DNA of 64,000 nucleotides from positions 1 to 64,000 of the forward strand of contig NZ_BAIV01000030.1 in assembly GCF_000517545.1 (NCBI RefSeq). Direction: 5' to 3'. The notes below the pieces were generated by a model. That model was not told the DNA's origin and did not search any database. It saw only the letters and a program-made list of their open reading frames with translations. Made by a program: the position numbers and the translations under genes. Source of the DNA: Bacteroides reticulotermitis JCM 10512 (GTDB lineage Bacteria; Bacteroidota; Bacteroidia; Bacteroidales; Bacteroidaceae). Every line of letters begins with the position of its first letter. Positions within the stretch are counted from its first letter, which is position 1. This document shows positions 19,641 to 29,411 of the stretch, in pieces.

Positions 19641-22600
19641 TTAGAATAAAAACTTCACACTACCCTGGATATTACGAGCATACGGATAGTTGGTTCCTCG
19701 TTCCATCTTCACGGTGGATAGATGGAGTATATCCGACATATTCATTCCGAAAGTAATGGAAGTAACCGAAGTGTGTTTCTTCAACCATTCGCTATCCCAA
19801 CGGTATTGCAAACCGATTGACTGAATTTCAAATACATTATCGTCCATCACAAAACGAGAGGTGGCTCTTGTCTTGGTATTGTCGAATGCTTTAAAAGAAA
19901 CAACATCTCCCGGATTCTTCCAGCGGTCGTAGTAAACACGGGCGTCTACATTCTGATACTGCAAGGTTGATAAAGGAACTTCTACGCGGTCAATCAAGGT
20001 ACTGTTGTACACCTGTCCGCCCCAATAAAAACCAACCGACATATTAACCGTAAATCCCTTCCACATAAACATCGTGTTAGCATTTCCACGGAATTTAGGA
20101 TCGCGCGAACCTAAAAAGACTTTATCCGAGGGCGACCAGGTATCGGTTTGATTCCCATCCTTATCTAAAAACACTTCCTTTCCTGTGCTCGGATCAATGC
20201 CCAATGAACGAACAGCATAGATGGCATTCTGAGGCCTTCCTTCATAAAGGAGGTTATCAATCTCGACATCTTGCTTTACACGCTCTTCGGTTTGTTGCTT
20301 GATGGCTTCGGAGAGCTTGGAAATATAATTCTTGTTGTATACAAGTTGTGCTCCGACCATCCAGTTGATTCGCCGATGTGGATCGCGGATCAGGTAACCG
20401 CTAAGGGCAGCTTCCCAACCCCGGTTCTTCACTTCGCCCACATTAGACAAGTACGAAGAGAAGCCCATGGAATAAGGAATATCCATATACGACAGCAGGT
20501 TGCTTGTCTTTTTGGTATATACATCCAGTTCACCCTTGATGCGTCCGTTTAATAGACCGAACTCCAAACCGACGTTGAACTCATCGGTTTTCTGCCAGGT
20601 TAGATACGGGTTTCCCCATCCCTGCAAAACGGCTCCCGTCCAGTTCATGTATTTATTATCAGTCAGGTATTTATAAGTAGTGGTAGAGCCGGTGGAAGAT
20701 CCTTGCTGAGTTCCCGTTTGACCATAAGATGCTTTCAGTCGCAAGATATTCGCTAATTGAAAATGATCTTTGATGAAAGCCTCGTTATGTAGATTCCATC
20801 CGATACCGGTACTCCAAAAAGGGGCGTATTTCTTTTCACTTCCAAATGTTGAACTGCCATCCATGCGAAATGAGAGATCGACATAATACCGATTGTCAAG
20901 TATGTAGTTGACATTACCGGTCAAACCAAAACGTCTGGTCTTACTTTTTGAACCGGTGGGAGAACCGTCTTTTTCATACTGCCGGGCACTTGCCAGAAAA
21001 TTGATATCCGCATTGGTAAATCCTTCCGCAATAATCTGATAAGAGGTACTGTTCGATTCGGCCAGCGAATAATCGACTCCTACGTAAAGCTGGTGAATAT
21101 CCCGAAAGGTCTTATTGTACGATAAGGTCAGGTTGCCGGTATAGTTATAACTAGTACCTGTGCCATACGTATACCGACCCCTACGCAGAAAACCTTCATC
21201 GCTTTCATAATAGTCATCTTCGGTAAAGGTGGAATGTTCGGCCGGAAGGAATATGTCGGACGTATTGTCTGTACCGGAAATTCCTAACTGTCCTCGCATG
21301 GTTAGTCCATCCAACGGATTCCACTCAATAGAGAAATTATTCGTCAGCGTGTTGTATCCGTTCTTATCAAAGCTATTTAGCGTTGCATCGTACAGAGGAT
21401 TCTGCACTTTGGCGGACATCTTATGAAACCCATCGAAATAACGTACCAACTCTCCGTCGCTGGTATACGGAGCATTGTAAGGTTGCTGTTGTACGTAGGT
21501 ACTGAAAGAACCGTATTTACTCTCTTGCCCTCGATTGATACCGTACGATGTATAATTCTTAAATATTAGGTTTTTAACGTTATACATTAATGTAATTGAT
21601 CCATTAAAATTCTTACGGGAAGAACCTTTCATGGCTCCTTCTACCTTTTTATAGGCAGCTGTCGCACTCCAACGAAACTCTTCGCTTCCGCCTTCCAGAC
21701 GCAAATTATAATGAGTTCCGACTCCGGTACGTAGCGGTTTACTGAGCCAGTCGGTATCTACACCGGAAAGGACATCGCGCAGACGTTTGTAGTAGGCTTC
21801 TTTATACCACACATCGTTGTTCGGGCTGGCGGTATTGTTATACAGTCCTAACACGCGTTCCAATTCCAGTTTTTCAGCTGCGTTAAGCAAATTATATGAG
21901 TTCAGGTCGGGTACTTCAAAATCCATACCTACCTCTGCATTGATTCTCAGCCTACCGATCTCAGGTTGTTTGGTAACAATGACAATTACTCCGTTCGATC
22001 CGCGCGAACCATAAATAGCAGTAGCCGCAGCGTCTTTCAGGATGTTGATCGATTGTATTTCTTCGTCGTTATAGTCCATCAAACGACTCAAAGAGATTTC
22101 AAACCCATCCATAATAATCAGCGGAGTGTTAGCATCGTTCCGCACATTTTCATTATACTCTTGCAATGTAGTGGGAAGCGATGAGTTACCGCGTATATTG
22201 ATCTGAGGAAGAGCGTTCGGGTTGCTACCTACCAGGTTGTTGACAGCAAAATTGATGGAGGTATCTATGTTTTTTAATGTCTGGAGTAAGTTCTGACCTT
22301 TATATATCTATCTCCAACTGTTCGGAGGAAATGCTGGACACTGCTCCGGTATAGCTCTCTTTGGCCTTTTTAAAGATACCGGTTATTACGACTTCATCCA
22401 GTTTAGCGTCTTCTTCTTCCATCATAATGGTTAGGCCTATCTTATCTTCTTTGCAACTGATAGCCATCTTTTCCGTTTTCATTCCGATGAACGAAAAATC
22501 GATATCGGTCAGCTGTCCTTTTACCAAGGTCAGTTCGAAAGTACCATCTATGCGGCTGATGGTTCCGCGATCTTGATTTTTCGACGTAATGTTCACACCC

Positions 22601-23004
22601 GGAAGCGGATTCTGGTGCTTGTCAATTACTTTACCTTCTACTATCACCCATTTATCCACATCGGATATATGAGCTAGTTTTGTACTTCTGACGTGTTTCT
22701 TCAAATTGATTGTGATAAATTGCCCGTCAATAGTGTATTCCAACGGATGGGAACCAAACACGATCTTCATGGCTTCCTGAATGGAATTCGCTCTAACTAC
22801 TCCATCAAAAACAAATTGATGCAGGTCGGCATTCACAAATAGAAATTTATATCCGGATATTTTCTCTAGACGTTTAAGCACTTGCGGCAAACGTTCTCTC
22901 TTCACTTCCATTCTTATTTCTTTAGGAGGTATCTGAGCATACAAAGGCTCATAAAAACTCACTAATAAAAGAAATAGAAGAACTAAACTCCATGTTCTTT
23001 TCAT
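19641..23004 (-). CDS. SusC/RagA TonB-dependent receptor with N-terminal STN domain (frameshifted once)
   Basis: Outer-membrane importer of about 1121 residues when repaired. After a signal peptide it has a secretin/TonB short N-terminal (STN) domain (about 30-105), a carboxypeptidase-regulatory-like domain (about 120-200), a plug with SINILKDAAATAIYGSRGSNGVIVI and a 22-strand barrel ending in FLF. The STN domain is what contacts FecR-type anti-sigma factors, matching the sigma/anti-sigma genes just upstream. The frame breaks near 22301-22307 in an AT repeat; adding one AT gives EIDIYKGQNLLQTLKN and restores the plug. Confidence 0.87.
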
Positions 23005-23643
23005 AGGCTACGACACGTTTTAATTTTACTCGTTTTAATTCATATTCACGAGGTAGTCGTTTTCACTTTAATAAAAGACACCCTTCCTATTAAAAAAATG
23101 CAATTTACTTATCATATATATCATTTTGTATATATAATAAGTAATTATGCATCGGTTGGAATGGATAAAAAGTCCATTTAACTATCTTTTAAAGCAAAAA
23201 GTTCGTAGCTATATATTTTATAGGTTCTTCGGCTGTTTAAACGTCACCCAATTATCAGTATTAGCTTATATTTATTTTAGTGTAAAGAGTATCATGCAGT
23301 CAAGTATCTCTGTTCAAGTATACAGGTAGTAATAATCCGTTTTTCAGGCATTAATAGCTTAGATTTCAAGTATTAATAATCCAGTACTTAAGTATTAACA
23401 CGTTAGATTTCAGGTATTAATTACCTAGCACGCAAGTATTGGTAGTCTAACAACTAGGTATTTATATTCCAATTTTCAAGTTATACGAGCCAAGAGCATA
23501 ATTTTATTCAGATACTTTATGAGGAAGCAAATGCTTCGTTTTTTTGAGCGGAGATCCACTCCATTCGATTTGGAAGTATTCGCATTGCTAAGTAAAGCAA
23601 CTACTATTTTAAAAAGATGATTCGGAGTTGTGATAGGTTGATT
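23005..23643. other. 640-nt intergenic region holding a 22-bp repeat array
   Basis: AT-rich, no credible gene. The part nearest the SusC start should contain its sigma-factor-dependent promoter, which I cannot identify. The part from 23301 to 23498 is the phased repeat array described separately. Confidence 0.6.
23301..23498. repeat. Nine degenerate tandem repeats with an exact 22-bp period
   Basis: Repeat starts at 23301, 23323, 23345, 23367, 23389, 23411, 23433, 23455 and 23477, every interval exactly 22 nt. The core CARGTATTAA is well kept (for example CAAGTATTAATA at 23367 and CAGGTATTAATTA at 23411) while the other half drifts. The period equals about two helical turns, so every core faces the same side of the DNA. 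It lies between the anti-sigma gene and its SusC target. Confidence 0.85.
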
Positions 23644-24798
23644 TTACTTGATATAGATTGTATTGTTATCGAAACTTACATTTAACTTATTAATGCGGCT
23701 TAATAACAAAACAGCCCGCTCAATGGAATCTTTTCGGTCGCATACATAATGAATTCGCCAATTCTTAGCCGAAGGATTATTAAAAACAATATTCACATTG
23801 TACCACCTACCCAATTCTTGAAGAATGGTAGTCAAAGGGGCGTCATCGAAATAGAAGAAACCTTCTTTCCAATAAACATAGGTATCTACATCGGTCTCGT
23901 GCAACGAGAAAGTACCGTCATCTAGCAAATGAGCATCTTCACCGGGTTTCATCCGAAGGTAAGTTTGATTGGCTTGACTACGTATCTCCACACTTCCCTT
24001 CACCAAAGTCACGTGAGAATCATCCGAAGAATAACTACGTATATTAAACTCGGTTCCAAGTACGCGGGTATGCATTTGGGAAGTTTGTACAATAAAAGGA
24101 TGCCGACTATCTTTGGCTACTTTGAAATAAGCCTCACCTTGCAGACGGACAATTCGCTCTTCGCCGGTGAAACGGGAAGGATATTCCAAACGACTTTCAG
24201 CGTTGAGCCATACCACGGTTCCATCTGACAATACCACACTGAAATCTTGGCCGCGGGGAGTAGAAAGAATGTGGGTTTCGATCTTTTCTTCAACAGTTTT
24301 TGAGCGGTAAGATAATTGCAAAGAATCCGATTGGGTGAGTGTAACGCCCATCATGCTTAATAAACTATCCTGAGTTTGAGCATCCAATGCCAGTAGGCTG
24401 CCACCTACTTTTTGCAAAGTAACCTGATGAACGAGTGAGTCGGCTGCGAAAAACAATTCTCCTTGCTTACCGGAAGGAAGTATATTTAATCCGAAAATAA
24501 GTAGGAAACAAGCAGCCACTCCTCCGATGACACTTCCAAGCAGATACCGCTTTCTTCTTGTTTTTTCCGTACGTTTCTGTTGAAACTTATTCCACTCCAA
24601 ATCAATATCCGGCTGCTTATGCTCCGCATATTCTTCCAACAGAGCTCTTTTGCAAGCTAAGTTTTCTCTGCCTATCTGCATACCTTCTTCTTCACTCATC
24701 AGACGCCGCATTTCCTCTTCCGATACTTCATCGGAAGAAGTGGTAAGTTTGAAAGCATCATCAAACCATGACTCTATTTTATTTTCATCTTTACCCAT
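23644..24798 (-). CDS. FecR-family anti-sigma factor
   Basis: About 384 residues. An N-terminal cytosolic anti-sigma region is followed by one membrane helix (LLGSVIGGVAACFLLIFGL, around residues 85-105) and periplasmic FecR beta-domains (VVLSDGTVVWLNAESRLEYPSRF and GEAYFKVAKDSRHPFIVQT) and a DUF4974 C-terminus with LTTILQELGRWYNV. It relays the ligand-bound state of the SusC receptor to the ECF sigma factor. I start it at 24798 (MGKDENK) with AGAGA just upstream, not at 24870 within the sigma gene. Confidence 0.92.
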   Translation of the reverse strand: MGKDENKIESWFDDAFKLTTSSDEVSEEEMRRLMSEEEGMQIGRENLACKRALLEEYAEHKQPDIDLEWNKFQQKRTEKTRRKRYLLGSVIGGVAACFLLIFGLNILPSGKQGELFFAADSLVHQVTLQKVGGSLLALDAQTQDSLLSMMGVTLTQSDSLQLSYRSKTVEEKIETHILSTPRGQDFSVVLSDGTVVWLNAESRLEYPSRFTGEERIVRLQGEAYFKVAKDSRHPFIVQTSQMHTRVLGTEFNIRSYSSDDSHVTLVKGSVEIRSQANQTYLRMKPGEDAHLLDDGTFSLHETDVDTYVYWKEGFFYFDDAPLTTILQELGRWYNVNIVFNNPSAKNWRIHYVCDRKDSIERAVLLLSRINKLNVSFDNNTIYIK

Positions 24799-24826
24799 TC
24801 TCTTAAGGCGATTTATAATTAGACGG

Positions 24827-25348
24827 TTAACATTCCTTATCAGATACCCCACCTTTTGTTTTTTTAGCAATTCCTTCGCGAATCACTTTCAAGGCTTTTA
24901 CCATATGTTTTCGCACCGCACTGACGCTAATCTGCAACTCATCGGCCACTTCTTTGTATTTCTTATTGCGAATATAGCATTCACGAAGTACCAAACGAGT
25001 CTGTGGAGTAAGCGATGCAATCAACTTCCGGATCTCTTTTATTTTCTCTTCGTACTCTTCATATCCGGACTCTTCTATTTCACGAGTTACATGTAGATAG
25101 TAATCGATGTATTTTCGTTTCACTTCTTGATGTCGAATGTAATCAATGCACTTATTCCGTATGTAAGAATACATATAGGTTTTCCAATTTTCAACATCCA
25201 ATCTTCCATAATTATTTAAGGCGTATTCAAAACTATCACTCACAATATCCCGACTCACTTCTTCATCATCGATCAGATGAAGAGCAAAGAAATAAAACTG
25301 AGAATAATTCTCTTTAAAGAAAATTTCAAAGTTAATGGACTTTTTCAA
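24827..25348 (-). CDS. ECF RNA polymerase sigma-70 factor (FecI-like)
   Basis: 173-residue sigma factor with region 2 (DIVSDSFEYALNNYG, about residues 37-70) and region 4 (LRECYIRNKKYKEVADELQISVSAVRKHMVKAL, about 115-155). The gene is followed 28 nt later by its FecR anti-sigma factor. By family analogy it directs transcription of the SusC gene downstream when the substrate is present. Confidence 0.93.
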   Translation of the reverse strand: MKKSINFEIFFKENYSQFYFFALHLIDDEEVSRDIVSDSFEYALNNYGRLDVENWKTYMYSYIRNKCIDYIRHQEVKRKYIDYYLHVTREIEESGYEEYEEKIKEIRKLIASLTPQTRLVLRECYIRNKKYKEVADELQISVSAVRKHMVKALKVIREGIAKKTKGGVSDKEC

Positions 25349-25393
25349 TTTCTATTCTCTTAAATAATCAGCAAATCGTTCTTATCTCAAACG

Positions 25394-25401
25394 CAAAAGT
25401 A
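25394..25401 (-). promoter_or_regulatory. -7 box of the ECF sigma gene
   Basis: TACTTTTG on the minus strand, 45 nt before the start codon, matches TAnnTTTG. Confidence 0.45.
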
Positions 25402-25522
25402 GAAAAAAGCATCTTCTTTTTTAATAAATACATCATAAAATAGGCAGATACAGCAAATTTGCATCGAAAACTCAATCCACATACCAGAATTACACAACAG
25501 ACTATACATGAATTACCAAGTA

Positions 25523-25570
25523 AATTAGAAGGTCAAATTAGTCACCTTCTAATTAATATTTATACTTTTG
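25523..25570 (+). promoter_or_regulatory. Operator-like inverted repeat and -7 box of the GNAT-YoaP gene
   Basis: A perfect 11-bp inverted repeat, AATTAGAAGGT (25523-25533) and ACCTTCTAATT (25544-25554), lies where the -33 region should be, followed by TACTTTTG at 25563-25570. The start codon is at 25604. The symmetry and position suggest a dimeric regulator binding over the promoter. Confidence 0.6.
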
Positions 25571-25603
25571 TAAACTATATATAAACTATACAGACTAACT
25601 TAT

Positions 25604-26377
25604 ATGAAACCGGAATTTATCACTTTAAATAATGAGAATATTGAAAAAGAACATATCTGCTGTGCTTTTTCAGATAAAAAATGTAGCACTGGTTATGAAT
25701 TAAAAAAGAATTGGTTGAAGAAAGAGTTCGAAAACGGATATGTATTCCGTCGACTCAATGAACGTGGCAAAGTTTTTATCGAATATGTACCGGCCGAAAA
25801 AGCATGGGTACCTATCGAAGCACCCAATTACTTAATGATTAACTGTTTCTGGGTTTCAGGACAATATAAACAACATGGATATGGTAAGGCATTATTAAAT
25901 TCTGCCATAGAAGATGCTAAAAGAGATGGAAAATCCGGTTTGGTAACCGTTGCGGGAACAAAGAAATTCCATTTCATGAGTGATACTAAATGGTTGATTC
26001 GCCAAGGATTCGAAGTAGTTCAGACACTTCCCTACGGATTTAGTTTACTAGTTTTCAAACTAGATACCAAAGCTACTAATCCTCAATTTAAAGATACGGT
26101 ATTAAGCGGAAAATGTCCTCATAAAACCGGATTAGTAGCTTATTATACCAATCGTTGTCCATTTACGGAATACCACATACAAAATTCACTGATAGAAACA
26201 GCTCGCTTAAAAAACATTCCGTTGAAAATCATCAAACTGAAATCAATGGAAGAAGCGCAAGCAGGACCAACACCTGCTACCATCTTCACTTTATTTTATA
26301 ATGGTGAATTTGTGACAACAGATCTAAGTGTATGCATCGATAAGAGAATGGATAAAGTCTTGCCTGCATTATCATAG
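25604..26377 (+). CDS. GNAT acetyltransferase with C-terminal YoaP-like domain
   Basis: 257 residues. The first half is a GNAT N-acetyltransferase with the acetyl-CoA loop around QYKQHGYGKALL (about residue 90). The second half carries LVAYYTNRCPFTEYHI and resembles the YoaP domain. The substrate is unknown for this family. Several cysteines occur (ICCAF, KKCST, KCPH, NRCP), which could bind metal. It is monocistronic, with an inverted repeat over its promoter. Confidence 0.78.
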   Translation: MKPEFITLNNENIEKEHICCAFSDKKCSTGYELKKNWLKKEFENGYVFRRLNERGKVFIEYVPAEKAWVPIEAPNYLMINCFWVSGQYKQHGYGKALLNSAIEDAKRDGKSGLVTVAGTKKFHFMSDTKWLIRQGFEVVQTLPYGFSLLVFKLDTKATNPQFKDTVLSGKCPHKTGLVAYYTNRCPFTEYHIQNSLIETARLKNIPLKIIKLKSMEEAQAGPTPATIFTLFYNGEFVTTDLSVCIDKRMDKVLPALS

Positions 26378-26411
26378 TAAGTAATCTGTTCTTTGCGGGA
26401 AAGAACAGATT

Positions 26412-27122
26412 CTACATCATCATATTTTTGCGAATAGAAAACTTCACGATAGCCATGGCATTGATGGAAGTAAAAGGAACATCCATTGGGTCATGATGCG
26501 GATTATAACTCACCAGTTTAAGACAATCTTCAATATCTGAACGATTGACATACTTTACGGCCAGGTATTCATCACCATCAATAATAAATGAAACCAAATA
26601 CATTTCACCATAAATAACACTGCTCACACTGTTAATCTCTTTGAAACCTACAATATCACCTGATTTCAAAATAGGGTACATACTATCGCCACTTATATAA
26701 AGAGCACCATCACATAATGGAATGCTTGGGATCTGTATGTGTCCAACAATATATTCCTGTTTATTGGCTAGCAACGTTTTTAAATTAGCTGCCGCTGTAA
26801 TATCGTATAATGCGATACTACGATTCCTTTTAACCTCATTGGTTTTAGGATTGTGAATCATATGTACCTCACCGCTAATCAAATTATTATCGCAATAGGT
26901 CGGTTCATAATATGGTTTTCCTTTACCTACGAGCAACCAATTGTAATCAACATCTTTCAATTTATTTAGTATCAACGGATAGTCTATGCTATTCCTGCTA
27001 ACCCAATTGGATAGAGTAGCGCGAGATATTCCTAAAAACTCCGCCAACTCACTGTCTCTTTTAAAGCTTAGTACGATCTTCGCACGCTTCACAATTTCTC
27101 CAACATTCAAACATGTATCCAT
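26412..27122 (-). CDS. S24-family transcriptional repressor (CI/LexA-like)
   Basis: 236 residues. An N-terminal phage-repressor helix-turn-helix (SELAEFLGISRATLSNWVSR, about 25-45) is joined to a C-terminal S24 peptidase domain with the catalytic Ser in GDSMYPILKSGD and Lys in AVKYVNR. Such proteins self-cleave on RecA activation and control SOS or prophage genes. No prophage is seen nearby, so it is a solitary regulator here. Two inverted repeats upstream at 27168-27178 and 27189-27210 are likely autoregulatory operators. Confidence 0.87.
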   Translation of the reverse strand: MDTCLNVGEIVKRAKIVLSFKRDSELAEFLGISRATLSNWVSRNSIDYPLILNKLKDVDYNWLLVGKGKPYYEPTYCDNNLISGEVHMIHNPKTNEVKRNRSIALYDITAAANLKTLLANKQEYIVGHIQIPSIPLCDGALYISGDSMYPILKSGDIVGFKEINSVSSVIYGEMYLVSFIIDGDEYLAVKYVNRSDIEDCLKLVSYNPHHDPMDVPFTSINAMAIVKFSIRKNMMM

Positions 27123-27167
27123 TATCTTGTTCTAATTAAATATATAGTTATGAGAAAAAAATAGTCA

Positions 27168-27210
27168 TTTTCTGAAAACATAAGGCCTATTTGAAAATAA
27201 CTTTTCAAAT
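27168..27210 (-). promoter_or_regulatory. Two palindromes upstream of the S24 repressor
   Basis: TTTTCTGAAAA (27168-27178) is a perfect 5-bp-arm palindrome, and ATTTGAAAATAACTTTTCAAAT (27189-27210) has 9-bp arms with a 4-nt centre. Both share GAAAA/TTTTC arms and lie 46-88 nt before the start codon, as expected for operators of the dimeric repressor. Confidence 0.6.
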
Positions 27211-27383
27211 TTAGAAATAATAGTTTGGATACACAATAAAAAAAGAAGATATAATAATAAAAGGAGTACCCGCTTTATATAGATCTTATATTTATTTATA
27301 CCATAAAATATAATCCTTCTTTCATTACATTTTTTTCCTATTATCCGAACAGTTTACAGATTCACTCAACAAGCTCTTATATA
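27211..27383. other. AT-rich intergenic remainder between the S24 gene and nadA
   Basis: Beyond the operator-like palindromes and the hairpin next to nadA, this stretch shows no gene or repeat. Confidence 0.4.
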
Positions 27384-27432
27384 ATTCATCCCTGCCTTCG
27401 TCTCTTCAATTAAAACGAAAACAGGGATGAAT
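27384..27432 (-). terminator. Inverted repeat after nadA, probable terminator
   Basis: ATTCATCCCTG and CAGGGATGAAT form a perfect 11-bp stem 20 nt beyond the nadA stop codon. There is no clear T-run, so termination strength is uncertain. Confidence 0.6.
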
Positions 27433-27451
27433 CTAAAAGCCTAAAAATAGA

Positions 27452-28390
27452 TTATAATCCTAACTTGGATGAAATTTCCAACATCTTTCGGATAGGTTTT
27501 ACGGCTTTCTGAGCTATTTCAGGATCCACCGTTATTTCGGGTGATTCGTTTTTCAAACACTCATAGAGCTTCTCCAACGTATTCAAACGCATAAAGCTAC
27601 ACTCGTTACATGCACAGGTACTATCGTTCGGGGGAGCGGGGATAAAGGTTGTTTGCGGGCATTTCTTTTGCATCTCATGGAGGATGCCCGACTCAGTTGC
27701 CACGATGTATGTGTTTTCCGGATGATTCACTGCATATTTCAACAGAGCAGCTGTGGAACCAACCACATCGGCCAATTTCAACACCACACTTTTGCATTCG
27801 GGATGTGCCAATACCAATACTTCGGGATGTGCCGCTTTCAGTTCTACAATCTTTTCCACGGAAAACTGTTCGTGCACATGACAGGCTCCATCCCATAGCA
27901 ACATATTGCGGTTGGTAATTGAGTTAATATAATTCCCAAGGTTTCGATCGGGTCCAAAGATTATTTTCTCATCTTTGGGGAAACTTTCTACTATTTGGCG
28001 AGCATTGGTAGAAGTCACCACCACATCGGTTACAGCTTTTACAGCTGCTGTGGTGTTGACGTATGAGATTACGGTATATCCGGGATGGTCTTTTACAAAC
28101 TGAGCGAATTGATCGGCAGGACAACTATCAGCCAGTGAGCAACCAGCTTCCAAGTCGGGTACCAACACTTTCTTGTTGGGACAAAGTATCTTGGCTGTTT
28201 CCCCCATAAAGTGAACCCCGCACATCACAATGATGTCTGCTTCCGTTTTTGCAGCCCATTGAGCCAATGCCAGACTGTCGCCTACGTAATCGGCAATATC
28301 TTGTATCTCTCCTTTCTGGTAGTAGTGACCCAAAATGATTGCATTCTTTTCTTTCTTCAGCTCGTTAATAGCCTTTATGAGTTCATTCAT
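27452..28390 (-). CDS. nadA: Quinolinate synthase A
   Basis: 312-residue cytosolic [4Fe-4S] enzyme that condenses iminoaspartate with dihydroxyacetone phosphate to quinolinate in de novo NAD synthesis. Typical features are ILGHYYQKGEIQDIADYVGDSL at the start, iron-sulfur cysteines in VMCGVHFMGE and in STCACNECSFM near the C-terminus, and the PAPPNDSTC loop. Its substrate is made by L-aspartate oxidase, whose gene nadB lies 30 kb away in this window at 58234, so the pathway genes are split rather than clustered. Confidence 0.96.
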   Translation of the reverse strand: MNELIKAINELKKEKNAIILGHYYQKGEIQDIADYVGDSLALAQWAAKTEADIIVMCGVHFMGETAKILCPNKKVLVPDLEAGCSLADSCPADQFAQFVKDHPGYTVISYVNTTAAVKAVTDVVVTSTNARQIVESFPKDEKIIFGPDRNLGNYINSITNRNMLLWDGACHVHEQFSVEKIVELKAAHPEVLVLAHPECKSVVLKLADVVGSTAALLKYAVNHPENTYIVATESGILHEMQKKCPQTTFIPAPPNDSTCACNECSFMRLNTLEKLYECLKNESPEITVDPEIAQKAVKPIRKMLEISSKLGL

Positions 28391-28844
28391 AATAATATTC
28401 TTTTCTATTCCTTATTTTAAAAAAATCCTTTGTTAGTAATGATAGCCTGTTAATAGTGTTAGCAAATAAATTTTCTATTTCTTTGGATATTAGTTATTAG
28501 TTCATAGATCTGTTTTATGAATAAGTTATGAACGGATTATAAAAACTCTATTTACTATCTACACACTTCATTATCAATGAAAGCTTCATCATATAGGAGA
28601 ATGCTATTAACCCCTTGTTGATAAAGTGCAAAGTTAAAAACTTTATGTAGATAATAAACCTATTTGATGCTGAAAAATGTGTTTAAGGAAGTAGCGTAAG
28701 TTTGTGCTAACTTTTTTGGAATGTTCATTCGAATGTTTCCTTATCGTTTGTTTTGAATAATGCAAGGGTTATTTCTCAAAATCTTTGCCGATGATTTCGA
28801 CAGGTTTTAAACCGTTATTAACACCACTGTTAACAGAAAAAAAG
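28391..28844. other. Intergenic region between nadA and the RNA methyltransferase
   Basis: Low-complexity, AT-rich sequence separating divergent genes. TAAGTTTG near 28697 also matches the -7 consensus but has no start codon close behind it. I see no gene or RNA. Confidence 0.4.
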
Positions 28845-28852
28845 TACCTTTG
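28845..28852 (+). promoter_or_regulatory. -7 box of the RNA methyltransferase gene
   Basis: TACCTTTG matches TAnnTTTG and places transcription start near 28858, which supports translation from the ATG at 28884 rather than 28785. Confidence 0.5.
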
Positions 28853-28883
28853 CACCTGGAATATAACTATTAAGAAAGAATGT

Positions 28884-29411
28884 ATGCGTAAACTGAAAAT
28901 AACTGAATTAAACCGTATTAGCGCTGAAGAATTTAAGGAAGTAGTAAAGCTTCCTCTAGTTGTGGTATTGGATGATATTCGTAGTTTGCATAATATAGGT
29001 TCTGTATTCCGTACTTCAGATGCTTTTCGTATTGAGTGTATATACTTATGTGGAATAACGGCAGTTCCTCCACATCCTGAGATGCATAAGACTGCTTTGG
29101 GCGCAGAGTTTACAGTCGATTGGAAGTATGTTAATAACGCTGTGGAAGCTGTTGATAACCTCCGAAAAGAAGGATATGTAGTTTATTCGGTAGAACAGGC
29201 GAAAGGCAGCATCATGTTGGATGAACTGGAACTGGATAAGTCGAAGAAGTATGCTATTGTAATGGGAAACGAGGTAAAAGGCGTTCAACAGGAGGTTATT
29301 AACCATTCGGACGGTTGTATCGAGATACCTCAATACGGTACCAAACACTCGCTGAACGTTTCTGTAACTGCGGGAATTGTTATTTGGGATTTATTTAAAA
29401 AACTGAGTTGA
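28884..29411 (+). CDS. SpoU/TrmH-family RNA 2'-O-methyltransferase
   Basis: 175-residue SPOUT methyltransferase. The three family motifs are seen: LDDIRSLHNIGSVFRTSDAF (motif 1, with the N..S..R signature), IVMGNEVKGVQQEV (motif 2) and IPQYGTKHSLNVSVTAGIVIWD (motif 3, the knot). It methylates tRNA or rRNA ribose using S-adenosylmethionine; the target position cannot be given. The start at 28884 follows from the promoter position, and the longer reading frame from 28785 would begin upstream of transcription. Confidence 0.9.
   Translation: MRKLKITELNRISAEEFKEVVKLPLVVVLDDIRSLHNIGSVFRTSDAFRIECIYLCGITAVPPHPEMHKTALGAEFTVDWKYVNNAVEAVDNLRKEGYVVYSVEQAKGSIMLDELELDKSKKYAIVMGNEVKGVQQEVINHSDGCIEIPQYGTKHSLNVSVTAGIVIWDLFKKLS

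Noticed and set aside
23301..23498. CRISPR array
   Set aside because: Repeats are contiguous 22-nt units with no spacers of uniform length, the repeat is degenerate, and no cas gene is in the window.
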